A stretch of DNA of 64,000 bases from Carnegiea gigantea (lineage: Eukaryota > Streptophyta > Magnoliopsida > Caryophyllales > Cactaceae), in the NCBI GenBank assembly GCA_029747015.1, contig JAKOGI010001250.1, forward strand, positions 124,001 through 188,000. The letters run 5' to 3'. The position numbers and the translations under genes are program-made. The notes beneath the pieces are model-generated. The model did not search any database and was not told the origin of the DNA. It saw nothing but the letters and a program-made list of their open reading frames with translations. Of this stretch, positions 27,501-41,859 are shown one piece after another (position 1 is the stretch's first letter; every line of letters begins with the position of its first letter).

Positions 27501-28000
27501 AACACAATGGATTCATCAACAAGACGCCTGAGTCATGAACTGAAACAAGAAAGCACACATAATACAGGCATTTGCATCTGCCGAAACGGTATTCTCTAAA
27601 TATCCAAATTACACCCTAAACAGAAATAGTCTAATTTGTTAACAAGATAATAAAATTTACAATGCCCTCTTCATCAACACAATGGATTCATCAACAGGGC
27701 GCCTTAGTCACGAACGGAAAGAAGAAAGCACACATAATACAGGCATTTGCGTCAGCCGAAACAGTATTCTCTAAACATCCAAATTACACCCTAAACAGAA
27801 ACAGTCTAATGGGCTACCAAGACAATGAAATTTACAATGCCCACTTCATTAACACAATGGATTCATCAACAAGACGCCTGAGTCCTGAACTGAAACAAGA
27901 AAGCACAATAAACAGGCATTCGCATCAGCTTGAAAATCGTATTCTAGAAACGTCCAAATTACACCCTAAACAGAAAAAATCGGCCACCAAGACAATGAAA
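24100..28000 (+). repeat. Local 5-monomer higher-order repeat (about 0.88 kb x 4-5)
   Basis: A rare GCGCCTTAG/GCGCCTTGG variant, usually preceded by an ACAATAAAATTTACAATGCC type, occurs at about 24180, 25068, 25945, 26826 and 27700. The spacings are 888, 877, 881 and 874 bp, close to 5 x 175. The companion types CATCCGCCGAAACGGTATTC and ATTGTATAATTAGC occur once per period in most copies. This is the most regular short HOR in the window. Spacings deviate from 875 because of the many small indels described separately. Confidence 0.8.
24330..26620 (+). other. Indel-rich stretch of the satellite
   Basis: Single-base gains and losses, rare elsewhere, are dense here: for example GAAAGGCACACA near 24390, AAAACAAGAAAGC and GGCCAATTTGCGTTCAGCC near 25088-25125, CTAAAACATCC and CTAAAACAGAAAAGTC near 25143-25178, and AGGGCATTCGCCATTCAGC near 26164. 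Two monomers carry T-runs not found in any other copy (about 24535-24544 and 24574-24582). The pattern is one of scattered 1-3 base indels rather than clean monomer loss. It could be real decay or residual consensus error in an assembly. Confidence 0.75.
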
Positions 28001-28499
28001 TTTACAATGCCCACTTCATTAACACAATGGATTCATCAACAAGACGCCTGAGTCATGAACTAAAACAAGAAAGCACACACATTACAGGCATTTGCATCAG
28101 TCCAAACAGTATTCTCTAAACATCCAAATTACACCCTAAACAGAAACAGTCTAATTGGCAACCAAGACAATGAAATTTACAATGCCCACCTCATTAACAC
28201 AATGGATTCATCAACAAGACGCCTGAGTCATGAACTGAAACAAGAAAGCACACATAATACAGTCATTTGCATCAACCGAAACAGTATTCTCTAAACACCC
28301 AAATTACACCCTAAATAGAAACTGTCTAATTGGCTACCAAGGCAATGAAATTTGCAATGCCCACTTCATTAACGCAATGGATTCATCCACAAGACGTCTG
28401 AGTCATGAACTGAAACAAGAAAGCACCCATAATGCAGGCATTTGCATCAGCCGAAACAGTATTCTCTAAACATCCAAATTACCCCCTAAACAGAAACAG

Positions 28500-31400
28500 T
28501 CTAATTGGCTACCAAGACAATGAAATTGATAATGCCCACCTCATTAACACAATGGATTCAACAACAAGGTGCCTGAGTCATGAACTGAAATAAGAAAGCA
28601 CACATAATACAAGTATTCGCATCAGCCGAAACAGTATTCTAGAAACTTCCAAATTATACCCTAAACAGAAACAGTCTAATCGGCTACTAAGACAATGAAA
28701 TTTACAATGCCCCCTTCATTAACACAATGGATTCATCAACAAGACGCCTGAGTCATGAACTGAAACAAGAAAGCACACATAATACCGGCATTTGCATCAG
28801 CCGAAACAGTGTTCTCTAAATACCCAAATTACACCCTAAACAAAAACGGTCTAATTGGCTACCAAGACAATGAAATTTACAATACCCACTTCATTAACAC
28901 AATGGATTCATCAACAAGACGCCTGAGTCATGAACTGATACAAGAAAGCACACATAATATAGTCATTCGCATCAGCCGAAACAGTATTCTCGAAACATCC
29001 AAATTACACCCTAAACAGAAATAGTCTAATCGGCTACCAAGACAATGAAATTCACAATGCCCACTTCATTAACACGATGGATTCATCAACAAGACGCCTG
29101 AGTCATGAACTGAAACAAGAAAGCACATATAGTATAGGCATTTGCATCAGCCGAAACAGTATTTTCTAAACAGCCAAATTACACCCTATACAGAAACAGT
29201 CTAATCGGCTACCAAGACAATGAAATTTACAATGCCCACTACATTAACACAATAGATTCATCAACAAGACGCCTGAGTCATGAACTGAAACAAGAAAAAC
29301 ACACATAATATCGGCATTTGCATCAGCCGAAACAGTGTTCTCTAAACACCCAAATTACACCCTAAACATAAATAGTCTAATTGGCTACCAAGATAATGAA
29401 ATTTACAATACCCACTTCATTAACACAATGGATTCATCAACAAGACGCCTTAGTCATGAACTGAAATAAGAAAGCACACATAATACAGGCATTCGCATCA
29501 GCCGAAACAGTATTCTCTAAACACCCAAATTACACCCTAAATAGAAACAGTCTAATTGGCTACCAAGACAATGAAATTTACAATGCCCAGTTCATTAACA
29601 CAATGGATTCATCAACAAGACGCCTGAGTCATGAACTGAAACAAGAAAGCACACATAATACATGCATTTGCATCAGCTGAAATAGTATTCTCCAAACATC
29701 CAAATTACACCCTAAATAGAAACAGTCTAATTGGCTACCAAGACAATGAAATTTACAATGCTCACTTCATTAACACAATGGATTCATCAACAAGACGCCT
29801 GAGTCATGAACTGAAAGAAGAAAGCACACATAATACAGGCATTTGCATCAGCCGAAACAGTATTCTCTAAACAGTCAAATTACACCCTAAACAGAAACTG
29901 TCTAATTGGCTACCAAGACAATGAAATTAACAATGCCCACTTCATTAACACAATGGATTCATCAACAAGGTGCCTAAGTCATGAACTTAAACAGGAAAGC
30001 ACACATAATACAGGCAATTGCATCAGCCGAAACAGTATTCTCCAAACATCCAAGTTACACCCTAAACAGAAACAGTCTAATTAGCTATCAAGACAATGAA
30101 ATTTGCAATGCCCACTTAATTAACACAATGGATTCATCAACAAGGCGCCTAAGTCATGAACTGAAACAAGAAGGCACACCTAATGTAGGCATTTGCATCG
30201 GCCGAAACAGTATTCTCTAAACATCCAAATAACAACCGAAACAGAAACAGCCAGATTGGCTACCAAAACAATGAAATTTACAATGCCCACTTCATTAACA
30301 CAACGGATTCATCAACAAGACACCTAAGCCATGAACTGAAACAAGAAAGCACACGTAATACTGGCATTTGTATCAGCCGAAACAGTACTCTATAAGAATC
30401 CAAATTACACCTTAAACAGAAACAGTTCAGTTGGCTACCAAGACAATGAAATTTATAATGCCCACTTCATTAACACAATGGATTCATCAACAAGACGCCT
30501 GAGCCATGAACTGAAACAAGAAAGCACACAAAATTTAGGCATTTGCATTAGCCGAAGCACTATTCCCAGAACGCCCAAATTACACCCTAAACAGAAACAG
30601 TCTAATTGGCTATCAAGACAATAAAATTTACAATGCCCACTTCATTAACACAATGGATTCATCAACAAGACGCGTCAATCATGAACTGAAACAAGAAAGC
30701 ACACATAATACAGGCATTTTCATCAGCCGAAACAGTATTCTTTAAGCATCCAATTACACCCTAAAGAGAAAAAGTCCAATTGGCTACCAAGACAATGAAA
30801 TTTACAACGCCCACTTCATTAACGCAATGGATTCATCAATAAGACGCCTGAGTCATGAACTGAAACAAGAAAGCACACATAATACAGACATTTTCATCAG
30901 CAAAAACAGTATTCTCTAAACACCGAAATTACACCCTAAATAGAAACAGCCTAATTAGCTACCAAGACAATGAAATTTACAATGCCCACTTCATTAACAC
31001 AATGGATTCATCAACAAGACGCCAGAGTCATGAACTGAAACAAGAAAGCACGCATAATACAGGCATTCGCATCAGCCGAAATAGTATTCTCTAAACATCC
31101 AAATTACACCCTAAACAGAAACAGTGTAATTGGCTACCAAGACAATGAAATTTACAATGCCCACTTCATTAACACAATGTATTCATCAACAAGATGTCTG
31201 AGTCATGAACTTAAACAGGAAAGCACACATAATACAGGCATTTGCATCAGCCAAAATAGTGTTCTCTAGACACCCAAATTACACCCTAAACAGAAATAGT
31301 CTAATTGGCTACTAAGACGATGGAGTTTGCAGTGCCCACTTCATTAACACAATTGATCCATCAGCAGGACGCCTGAGTCATGAACTGAAACAAGAAAGCA

Positions 31401-34400
31401 CACATAATACAAGCATTTGCATCAGCCAAAACAGTATTTTCTAAGCACCCAAATTACACGCTAAACAGAAACAGTCTAATTGGCTAACAAGACAATCAAA
31501 TTTGCAATGCCCACTTCATTAACACAATGGATTCATCAACAAGACGCCTGAGTCACAAACTGAAACAAGAAAGCACACATGATACAGGCATTTGCAACAG
31601 GTGAAACAGTATTCTCTAAACACCTAAATCACAGCCTAAACAGAAACAGTCTAATTGGCTACCAAGACAATGAAATTTACAATGCCGACTTCATTAACAC
31701 AATGGATTCATCAATAAGACGCCTGAGTCATGAACTGAAAGAAGAAAGCACACATAATACAGGCATTCGCATCAGCCGAAACAGTATTCTCTAAACAGCC
31801 AAATTACACCCTAAACAGAAACAGTCTAATTGGCTATCAAGACAATGAAATTTACAATGCCCACTTCATTAACACAATGGATTCATCAATAAGACGCCTG
31901 AGTCATGAACTGAAACAAGAAAGCACACATAATACAGGCATTTGCATCAGCCGAAACACCATTCTCTAGGCAGCTAAATTACACCCTAAACAGAAGCAGT
32001 CTAATTGGCTACCAAGACAATGAAATTTACAATGCCCATTTGATTCGCACAATGGATTCATCCGCAAGATGCCTGAGTCATGAACTGAAACAAGAAAGCA
32101 CATATAATATAGGCAATTGCATCAGCAGAAACAGTATTCTTCAAACATCCAAATTACACCCTAAACAGAAACAGTCCACTTGGCTACCAAGACAATGAAA
32201 TTTACAATGCCCACTTCATTAACACAATGGATTCATCAACAAGACGCCTGAGTCATGAACTGAAATAAGAAAGCAAACATAATACATGCATTTGCATCAG
32301 CCGAAACAGTATTCTCTAAACATCCAAATTACACCCCAAACAAAAACAGTCTAATTGGCTACCAAGACAATGGAATTCACAATGCCCACTTCATTAACAC
32401 AATGGATTCATCAACAAGGCGCCTGAGTCATGAACTGAAACAAGAAAGCACACATAATACAGGCATTTGCATCAGCCGAAACAGTGTTCTCTAAACACCC
32501 AAATTAAACCCTAAACAGAAACAGTCTAATTGGCAACCAAGGTAATGTAATTTGCAATGCCCACTTCATTAACACAAAGGATTCATCAATAAGACACCTG
32601 AGTCATGAATTGAAACAAGAAAGCACACATAATACAAGCATTTGCATCAGCCGAAACAGTATTCTCTAACCACCCAAATTACACCCTAAACAGAAACTGT
32701 CTAATTGGCTACCAAGACAATGAAATTTGCAATGCCCACTTCATTAACACAATGGATTCATCAACAAGACGCCTGAGTCATGAACTGAAACAAGAAAACA
32801 CACATAATTCCGGATTTGTATCAGCCGAAACAGTGTTCTCTAAACACCCAAATTACACCCAAAACATAAACAGTCTAATTGGCTACCAAGACAATGAAAT
32901 TTACAATACCCACTTCATTAACACAATGGATTCATCAACAAGACGCCTGAGTCATGAACTGAAATAAGAAAGCACATATAATACAGGCATTCGCATCTAT
33001 CGAAACAGTATTCTCTAAACACCCAAATTACACCCTAAACAGAAGCAGTCTAATTGGCTACCAAGGCAATGAAATTTGCAATGCCCACTTCATTAACACA
33101 ATGGATTCATCAACAAGACACTGAGTCATGAACTGGAACAAGAAAGCACACATAATACAGGCATGTGTATCAGCCGAAACAGTATTCTCTAAACAACCAA
33201 ATTACACCCTAAACAGAAACTGTCTAATTGGCTACCAGGACAATAAAATTTATAATGCCCACTTCATTAGCAAAATGGATTCATCAACAAGACGCCTGAG
33301 TCGTGAACTGAAACAAGAAAGCACACATAATACAGGCATTTGCATCAGCCGAAACAGCATTCTAGAAACTTCCATATTACACCCTATACAGAAACAGTCT
33401 AATCGGCGACCAAGACAATGAAATTTACAATGCCCACTTCATTAACACAATGGATTCATTAACAAGACGCCTGAGTCATGAACTGAAACAAGAAAGCACA
33501 CATAATACCGGCATTTGCATCAGCCGAAACAGTGTTTTCTAAACACCCAAATTACACCCTAAACAAAAACAGTCTAAATGGCTACCAAGACAATGAAATT
33601 TACAATACCCACTTCATTAACACAATGGATTCATCAACAAGACGCCTGAGTCATGAACTGAAACAAGAAAGCACACATAATATAGGCATTCGCATCAGCC
33701 GAAACAGTATTCTCGAAACATCTAAATTACACCCTAAACAGAAACAGTCTAATCGGCTACCAAGACAATGAAATTTACAATGCCCACTTCATTAACACGA
33801 TGGATTCATCAACAAGACGCCTGAGTCATGAACTGAAACAAGAAAGCACACATAGTCTAGGCATTTGCATCAGCCGAAACAGTATTTTCTAAACACCCAA
33901 ATTACACCCTAAACAGAAACAGTCTAGTCGGCTACCAAGACAATGAAATTTACAATGCCCACTACATTAACACAATGGATTCATCAACAAGACGCCGAAG
34001 TCATGAACTGAAACAAGAAAACACACATAATACCGGCATTTGCATCAGCCGAAACAGTGTTCTCTAAACACCCAAATTACACCCTAAACATAAACAGTCT
34101 AATTGGCTACCAAGACAATGAAATTTACAATACCCACTTCATTAACACAATGGATTCATCAACAAGATGCCTGAGTCATGAACTGAAACAAGAAAGCACA
34201 CATAATACAGGCATTCGCATCAGCCGAAACAGTATTCTCTAAACACCCAAATTACACCCTAAACAGAAACAGTCTAATTGGCTACCAAGGCAATGAAATT
34301 TACAATGCCCACTTCATTAACACAATGGATTCATCAACAAGATGCCTGAGTCATGAACTAATAAGAAAGCGCACATAATACATGCATTTGAATCAGCCGA

Positions 34401-35400
34401 AATAGTATTCTCTAAGCATCCAAATTACACACTAAATAGAAACAGTCTAATTGGCTACCAAGACAATGAAATTTACAATGCTCACTTCATTAACACAATG
34501 GATTCATCAACAAGACGCCTGAGTCATGAACTGAAAGAAGAAAGCACACATAATACAGGCATTTGCATCAGCCGAAACAGTATTCTCTAAACAGCCAAGT
34601 TACACCCTAAACAGAAACAGTCTAATTAGCTACCAAGACAATGAAATTTACAATGCCCACTTCATTAACACAATGGATTCATCAACAAGGGCCTGAGTCA
34701 TGAACTGAAACAAGAAAGCACGCATAATACAGGCAATTGCATCAGCCGAAACAGTATTCTCCAAACATCCAAGTTACGCCCTAAACAGAAACAGCCTAAT
34801 TGGCTATCATGACAATGAAATTTGCAATGACCACTTCTTTAACACAATGGATTCATCAACAAGGCGCCTAAGTCATGAACTGAAACAAGAAAGCACACCT
34901 AATACAGGCATTTGCATCGGCTGAAACAGTATTCTCTAAACATCCAAATAACAACCTAAACAGAAACAGTCTGATTGGCTACCAAGACAACGAAATTTAC
35001 AATGCCCACTTCATTAACACAATGGATTCATCAACAAGACACCTAACCATGAACTGAAACAAGAAAGCACACGTAATACTGGCATTTGCATCAGCCAAAA
35101 CAGTACTCTTTAAGCATCCAAATTACACCCTAAACAGAAACAGTTCAGTTGGCTACCAAGACAACGAAATTTATAATGCCCACTTCATTAACACAATGGA
35201 TTAATCAACAAGACGCTTGAGTCATGAACTGAAACAAGAAAGCACACATAATTTAGGCATTTGCATCAGCCGAAACAGTATTCTCAAAACACCCAAATTA
35301 CACCCTAAACGGAAACAGTCTAATTGGCTTCCAAGACAATGAAATTTACAATGCCCACTTCATTAACACAATGGATTCAACAACAAGACGCCTCAGTCGT
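28500..35400 (+). repeat. Second copy of large block B
   Basis: Paralogous to 15.7-22.6 kb at a spacing of about 12.81 kb. Within it, 32.46-36.3 kb is in turn copied to 43.4-47.7 kb. It contains the GTTCAGTTGG types at about 30424 and 35148 and the GATGGAATTTGCAGTG-type marker at 31319 (GATGGAGTTTGC here). Confidence 0.75.
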
Positions 35401-36300
35401 GAACTGAAACAAGAAAGCACACGTAATACTGGCATTTGCATCAGCCGAAACAGTACTCTCTAAGCATCCAAATTACACACTAAACAGAAAAAGTCCAATT
35501 GGCTACCAAGACAATGAAATTTACAATGCCCACTTCATTGACGCAATGGATTCATCAATAAGACGCCTGAGCCATAAACTGAAACAAGAAAGCACACATA
35601 ATACAGGCATTTTCATCAGCCGGAACAGCATTCTCTAAACACCCAAATTACACCCTGAATAGAAACAGTCTAACTAGCTACCAAGACAATGAAATTTGCA
35701 ATGCCCACTTCATTAACACAATGGATTCATCAACAAGACGCCAGAGTCATGAACTAAAACAAGAAAGCACACATAATACAGGCATTCGCACCAGCCAAAA
35801 TAGTATTCTCTAAACATCCAAATTGCACCCTAAACAGAAACAGTGTAATTGGCTACCAAAACAATGAAATTCACAATGCCCACTTCATTAACACGATGGA
35901 TTCATCAACAAGATGTCTGAGTCATGAACTGAAATAGGAAAGCACACACAATACAGGCATTTGCATCAGCCAAAATAGTATTCTCTAAACACCCAAATTA
36001 CACCCTAAACAGAAATAGTCTAATTGGCTACTAAGACGTTGGAATTTGCAGTGCCCACTTCATTAACACAATTGATCCATCAACAGGACGCCTGAGTCAT
36101 GAACTGAAACAAGAAAGCGCACATAATACAAGCATTTGCATCAGCCAAAACAGTATTCTCTAAACACCCAAATTACACCCAAAACAGGGACAATCTAATT
36201 GGCTAACAAGACACTAAAATTTACAATGCCCACTTCATTAACACAATGGATTCATCAACAAGACGCCTGAGTCACAAACTGAAACAAGAAAGCACACATA
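32460..36300 (+). repeat. Block C (about 3.9 kb), paralogous to 43.4-47.7 kb
   Basis: The landmark pairs 33128/44083 and 33532/44487 are 10955 bp apart. The short CTAATAAGAAAGC monomer at 34361 pairs with the CTGATAAGAAAGC monomer at 45316, also 10955 bp. The ACCTAACCATGAAC two-base-deleted monomer at 35041 pairs with both 45996 (10955) and 46869 (11828), because the later copy contains an extra 873-bp local duplication. Confidence 0.8.
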
Positions 36301-36368
36301 ATACAGGCATTTGCATCAGGTGAAACAGTATTCTCTAAACACCTAAATTACAGCCTAGACAGAAACAG

Positions 36369-36371
36369 TAT
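36369..36371 (+). other. Intra-monomer deletion of about 55 bp
   Basis: After AGACAGAAACAGT the monomer jumps directly to ATTCATCAATAAGACGCC, so the TTGGCTACCAAG dyad, the AATTTACAATGCC part and the ATGGA landmark are missing. The related monomer near 53275-53360 has the full sequence. The event is restricted to this copy. Confidence 0.8.
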
Positions 36372-36479
36372 TCATCAATAAGACGCCTAAGTCATGAACT
36401 GAAACAAGAAAGCACACATAATGCAGGCATTTGCATCAGCCGAAACTGTATTCTCCAAACAGCCAAATTACACCCTAAA

Positions 36480-37740
36480 CAGAAACAGTCTAATTGGCTA
36501 CCAAGACAATGAAATTTACAATGCCCATTTCATTCGCACAATGGATTCATCCGCAAGATGCCTGAGTCATGAACTGAAATAAGAAAGCACACATAATATA
36601 GGCAATTGCATCAGCCGAAACAGTATTCTTCAAATATCCAACTTACACCTTAAACAGAAACAGTCTACTTGACTACCAAGACAATGAACTTTACAATGCC
36701 CACTTCATTAACACAATGGATTCATCAACAAGACGCCTGAGTCAGGAACTGAACAAGAAAGCACACATAATACAGGCATTTGCATCAGCCGAAACAGTAT
36801 TCTCTAAACATCCAAATTACACCCTAAACAGAAACTGTCTAATTGGCTGCCAAGACAATGAAATTTACAATGCCCACTTCATTAACACAATGGTTTCATC
36901 AACAAGACGCCTCAGTCATGAACTGAAATAAGAAAGCACACACAATAAAGGCATTTGCACCAGCCGAAACAGTATTCTCTAAACACCCAAATTACACCCT
37001 AAACAGAAACTGTCTAATTGGCTACCAAGACAATGAAATTTGCATTGCCCACTTCATTAACGCAATGGATTCATCAACAAGACGCCTGAGTCATGAACTG
37101 AAACAAGAAAACACACATAATACCGGCATTTGCATCAGCCGAAACAGTGTTCTCTAAACACCCAAATTACACCCTAAACATAAACAGTCTAATTGGCTAC
37201 CAAGACAATGAAATTTACAATACCCACTTCATTAACACAATGGATTCATCAACAAGACGCCTGAGTTATGAACTGAAATTAGAAAGCACACATAATACAG
37301 GCATTCGCATCAGCCGAAACAGGATTCTCTAAACACCCTAATTACACCCTAAACAGAAACAGTCTAATTGGCCACCAAGGCAATGAAATTTGCAATGCCC
37401 ACTTCATTAACACAATGGACTCATCAACAAGACGCCTGAGTCATGAATTGGAACAAGAAAGCACACATAATACAGGCATTTGCACCAGCCGAAACAGTAT
37501 TCTCTAAACATCCAAATTACAATGTAAACAGAAACAATCTAACTGGCTGCCAAGACAATGAAATTTATAATGCCCAGTTCATTAACACAATGGATTCATC
37601 AACAAGACGCCTGAGTCATGAACTGAAACCAGAAAGTACACATAATACAGGCATTCGCATCAGCCGAAACAGTATTCTAGAAACTTCCAAATTAGACCCT
37701 AAACAGAAACAACCTAATCGGCTGCCAAGACAATGAAATT
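36480..37740 (+). repeat. Block D, copied to 48.24-48.7 kb and 49.2-50.47 kb
   Basis: A CATTCGCACAATGGATTC monomer followed by one with TCAAATATCCAACTTACACC and TACTTGACTACCAAGAC occurs at about 36530-36690 and 48290-48450 (offset 11758), with related copies at about 49270-49410 and 53590-53640. The following monomers at 37147 and 37443 pair with 49880 and 50177 (offset 12733-12734). A rare TTACAATGTAAACAG variant near 37521 recurs near 50250, 51872 and 54152. Confidence 0.75.
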
Positions 37741-40700
37741 TACAATGCCCACTTCATTAACACAATTGATTCATCAACAAGACGCCTGAATCATGAACTG
37801 AAACAAGAAAGCGCACATAATACCGGCATTTGCATCAGCCGAAACAGTGTTCTCTAAACACCCAAATTACGCCCTAAACAGAAACAGTCTAATTGGCTAC
37901 CAAGACAATGAAATTTACAATACCCACTTCATTAACACAATGGATTCATCAACAAGACGCCTGAGTCATGAACTAAAACGAGAAAGCACACATAACATAG
38001 GCATTCGCATCAGCAGAAACAGTATTCTCGAAACATCCAAATTACACTCTAAACAGAAACAGTCTAATCAGCTACCAAGACAATGAAATTTACAATGCCC
38101 ACCTCATTAACACAATGGATTCATCAACAAGACGCCTGAGTCATGAACTGAAACAAGAAAGCACACATAGTATAGGCATTTGCATCAGCCGAAATAGTAT
38201 TTTCTAAACACCCAAATTACGCCCTAGACAGAAACAGTCTAATCGGCAACCAAGACAGTGAAATTTACAATGCCCACTACATTAACACGATGGATTCATC
38301 AACAAGACGCCTGAGTCATGAACTGAAACAAGAAAACACACATAATACCGGCATTTGCATCAGCCGAAACAGTGCTCTCTAAACACCCAAATTACACCCT
38401 AAACATAAACAGTCTAATTGGCTACCAAGACAATGAAATTTACAATGCCCACTTCATTAACACAATGGATTCACCAAAAAGACGCCTGAGTCATGAACTG
38501 AAACAAGAAAGCACACATAATACAGGCATTTGCATCAGCCGAAACAGCATTCTCTAGACAGCTAAATTACACCCTAAACAGAAACAGTCTAATTGGCTAC
38601 CAAGACAATGAAATTTACAATGCCCATTTCATTCGCACAATGGATTCATCCGCAGGATGCCTGAGTCATGAACTGAAACAAGAAAGCACATATAATATAG
38701 GCAATTGCATCAGCCGAAACAGTATTTTTGAAACATCCAAATTACACCCTAAACAGAAACAGTCCACTTGGCTACTAAGACAATGAAATTTACAATGCCC
38801 ACTTCATTAACACAATGGATTCATCAACCAGACGGCTGAGTAATGAACTGAAATAAGAAAGCACACATAATACAGGCATTTGCATCAGCCGAAACAGTAT
38901 TCTCTAAACATCCAAACTACACCCTAAACAGAAACAGTCTAATTGGCTACCAAGACAATGAAATTTACAATGCCCACTTCATTAACACAATGGATTCATC
39001 GACAAGGCGCCTGAGTCATGAACTGAAACAAGAAAGCACACATAATACAGGCATTTGCATCAGCCGAAACAGTGTTCTCTAAACACCCAAATTACACCCT
39101 AAACAGAAACAGTCTAATTGGCAACCAAGATAATGGAATTTACAATGCCCACTTCATTAACACAATGGATTCTTTAACAAGACGCCGGAGTCATGAACTG
39201 GAACAAGAAAGCACGCACAACACAGGCATTCGCATCAACCGAAATAGTATTCTCTAAACATCCAAATTACACCCTAAACAGAAACAGTGCAATTGGCTAC
39301 CAAGACAACGAAATTTACAATGCCCACTTCATTAACACAATGTATTCATCAACAAGATGTCTGAGCCATGAACTGAAACAGGAAAGCACACATAATATAG
39401 GCATTTGCATCAGCCAAAACAGTATTCTCTAAGCACCCAAATTACACCCTAAACAGAAATAGTCTAATTGGCTACTAAGACGATGGAATTTGCAGTGCCC
39501 ACCTCATTAACACAATTGATCCATCAACAGGACGCCTGAGTCATGAACTGAAACAAGAAAGCACACATAATACAAGCATTTGCATCAGCCAAAAACAGTA
39601 TTCTCTAAACACCCAAATTACACCCTAAACAGAAACAGTCTAATTGGCTAACAAGACAATGAAATTTGCAATGCCCACTTTATTAACACAATGGATTCAT
39701 TAACAAGACGCCTGAGTCACGAACTGAAATAAGAAAGCACACATAATATAGGCAGTTGCATCAGGTGAAACAGTATTCTCTAAACACCTAAATTACAGCC
39801 TAAACAGAAAGAGTCTAATTGGCTACTAAGACAATGAAATTTACAATGCCGACTTCGTTAACACAATGGATTCATCAATAAGACGCCTGAGTCATGAACT
39901 GAAAGAAGAAAGCACACATAATACAGGCATTTGCATCAGCCGAAACATTATTCTCTAAACAGCCAAATTACACCCTAAACAGAAACAGTCTAATTGGCTA
40001 CCAAGACAATGAAATTTGCAATGCCCACCTCATTAACACAATGGATTCATCAACAAGACGCCTGAGTCATGACCTGAAACAAGAAAGCCCACATAATACA
40101 GGCATTTGCAGCAGCCGAAACAGTATCCTCTAAACCGCTAAATTACACCCTAAACAGAAACAGTCTAATTGGCTACCAAGACAATGAAATTTACAATGCC
40201 CATTTCATTCGCACAATGGATTCATCCGCAAGATGCCTGAGTCATGAACTGAAACAAGAAAGCACACATAATATAGGCATTTGCATCAGCCGAAACAGTA
40301 TTCTCTAAACAGGCAAATTACACCCTAAACAGAAACAGTCTAATTGGCTACCAAGACAATGAAATTTACAATGCCCACTTCATTAACACAATGGATTCAT
40401 CAACAAGACGCCTGAGTCATGAACTGAAATAAGAAAGCACACATAATACAGGTATTTGCATCAGCCGAAACAGTGTTCTCTAAACACCCAAATTACACCC
40501 TAAACAGAAACAGTCTAATTGGCAACCAAGACAATGGAATTTACAATGCCCACTTCATTAACACAATGGATTCATCAACAAGACGCCTGAGTCATGAACT
40601 GAAACAAGAAAGCACACATAATACAGGCAATTGCATCAGCCGAAACAGTATTCTCCAAACATCCAAGTTACACCCTAAACAGAAAAGTCTAATTGGCTAT

Positions 40701-41830
40701 TAAGATAATGAAATTTGCAATGGCCACTTCATTAACACAATGGATTCATGCGCCTAAGTCATGAATTGAAACAAGAAAGCACACCTAATACAGGCATTTG
40801 CATCGGCCGAAACAGTATTCTCTAAACATCCAAATAACAACCTAAACAGAAACAGTCTGATCGGCCACCGAGACAATGAAATTTACAATGCCCACTTCAT
40901 TAACACAATGGATTCATCACCAAGACACCTAAGCCATGAACTGAAACAAGAAAGCACACGTAATACTGGCATTTGCATCAGCCGAAACAGTGATCTTTAA
41001 GCGTCCAAATCACACCCTAAACAGAAACAGTTCAGTTGGCTACCAAGACAATGAAATTTATAATGCCCACTTCATTAACACAGTGGATTCATCAACAAGA
41101 CGCCCAAGTCATGAACCGAAACAAGAAAGCACACATAACTTAGGCATTTGCATCAGCTGAAACAGTATTCGCAAAACTCCAAAATTACACCTTAAACAGA
41201 AACAGTCTAATTGGCTACCAAGACAATGAAATTTACGATGCCCACTTCGTTAACACAATGGATTCATCAACAAGACGCCTCAGTCATGAACTGAAACAAG
41301 AAAGCGCACATAACACTGGCATTTGCATCAGCCGAAACAGTACTCTCTAAGCATCCAAATTACACCCTAAATAGAAAAAGTCCAATTAGCTACTAAGACA
41401 ATGAAATTTACAATGCCCACCACATTAACGCAATGGATTCATCAATAAGATGCCTGAGTCATGAACTGAAACACGAAAGCACACATAATACAGGCATTTT
41501 CATCAGACGAAACAGTATTCTCTGAACACCCAAATTACACCCTAAATAGAAACAGTGCAATTGGCTACCAAGACAATGAAATTTACAATGCCCACTTCAT
41601 TAACACAATGTATTCATCAACAAGATGTCTGAGCCATGCACTGAAACAGGAAAGCACACATAATACAGGCATTTGCATCAGCCAAAACAGTATTCTCTAA
41701 ACACCCAAATTACACCCTAAACAGAAATAGTCTAATTGGCTACAAAGACGATGGAATTTGCAGTGCCCACTTCATTAACACAATTGATCCACCAACAGGA
41801 CGCCTGAGTTATGAACTGAAACAAGAAAGC
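37100..41830 (+). repeat. Block E (about 4.7 kb), paralogous to 53.8-58.46 kb
   Basis: Six landmarks have the same spacing of 16634 bp: 37443/54077, 37847/54481, 38372/55006, 39072/55706, 40473/57107 and the CAATTGATCCACCAACAGG monomer 41781/58415. In between, rare shared states include CATCCGCAGGATGCC, a one-base insertion AGCCAAAAACAG, GGCAGTTGCATCAGGTG, and a monomer shortened after GGATTCATG (GATTCATGCGCCTAAG versus GATTCATGTGCCTAAG). This is the longest gap-free duplication I could trace. Confidence 0.85.
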
Positions 41831-41859
41831 ACACATAATACAGGCATTTGCATCAGCCG

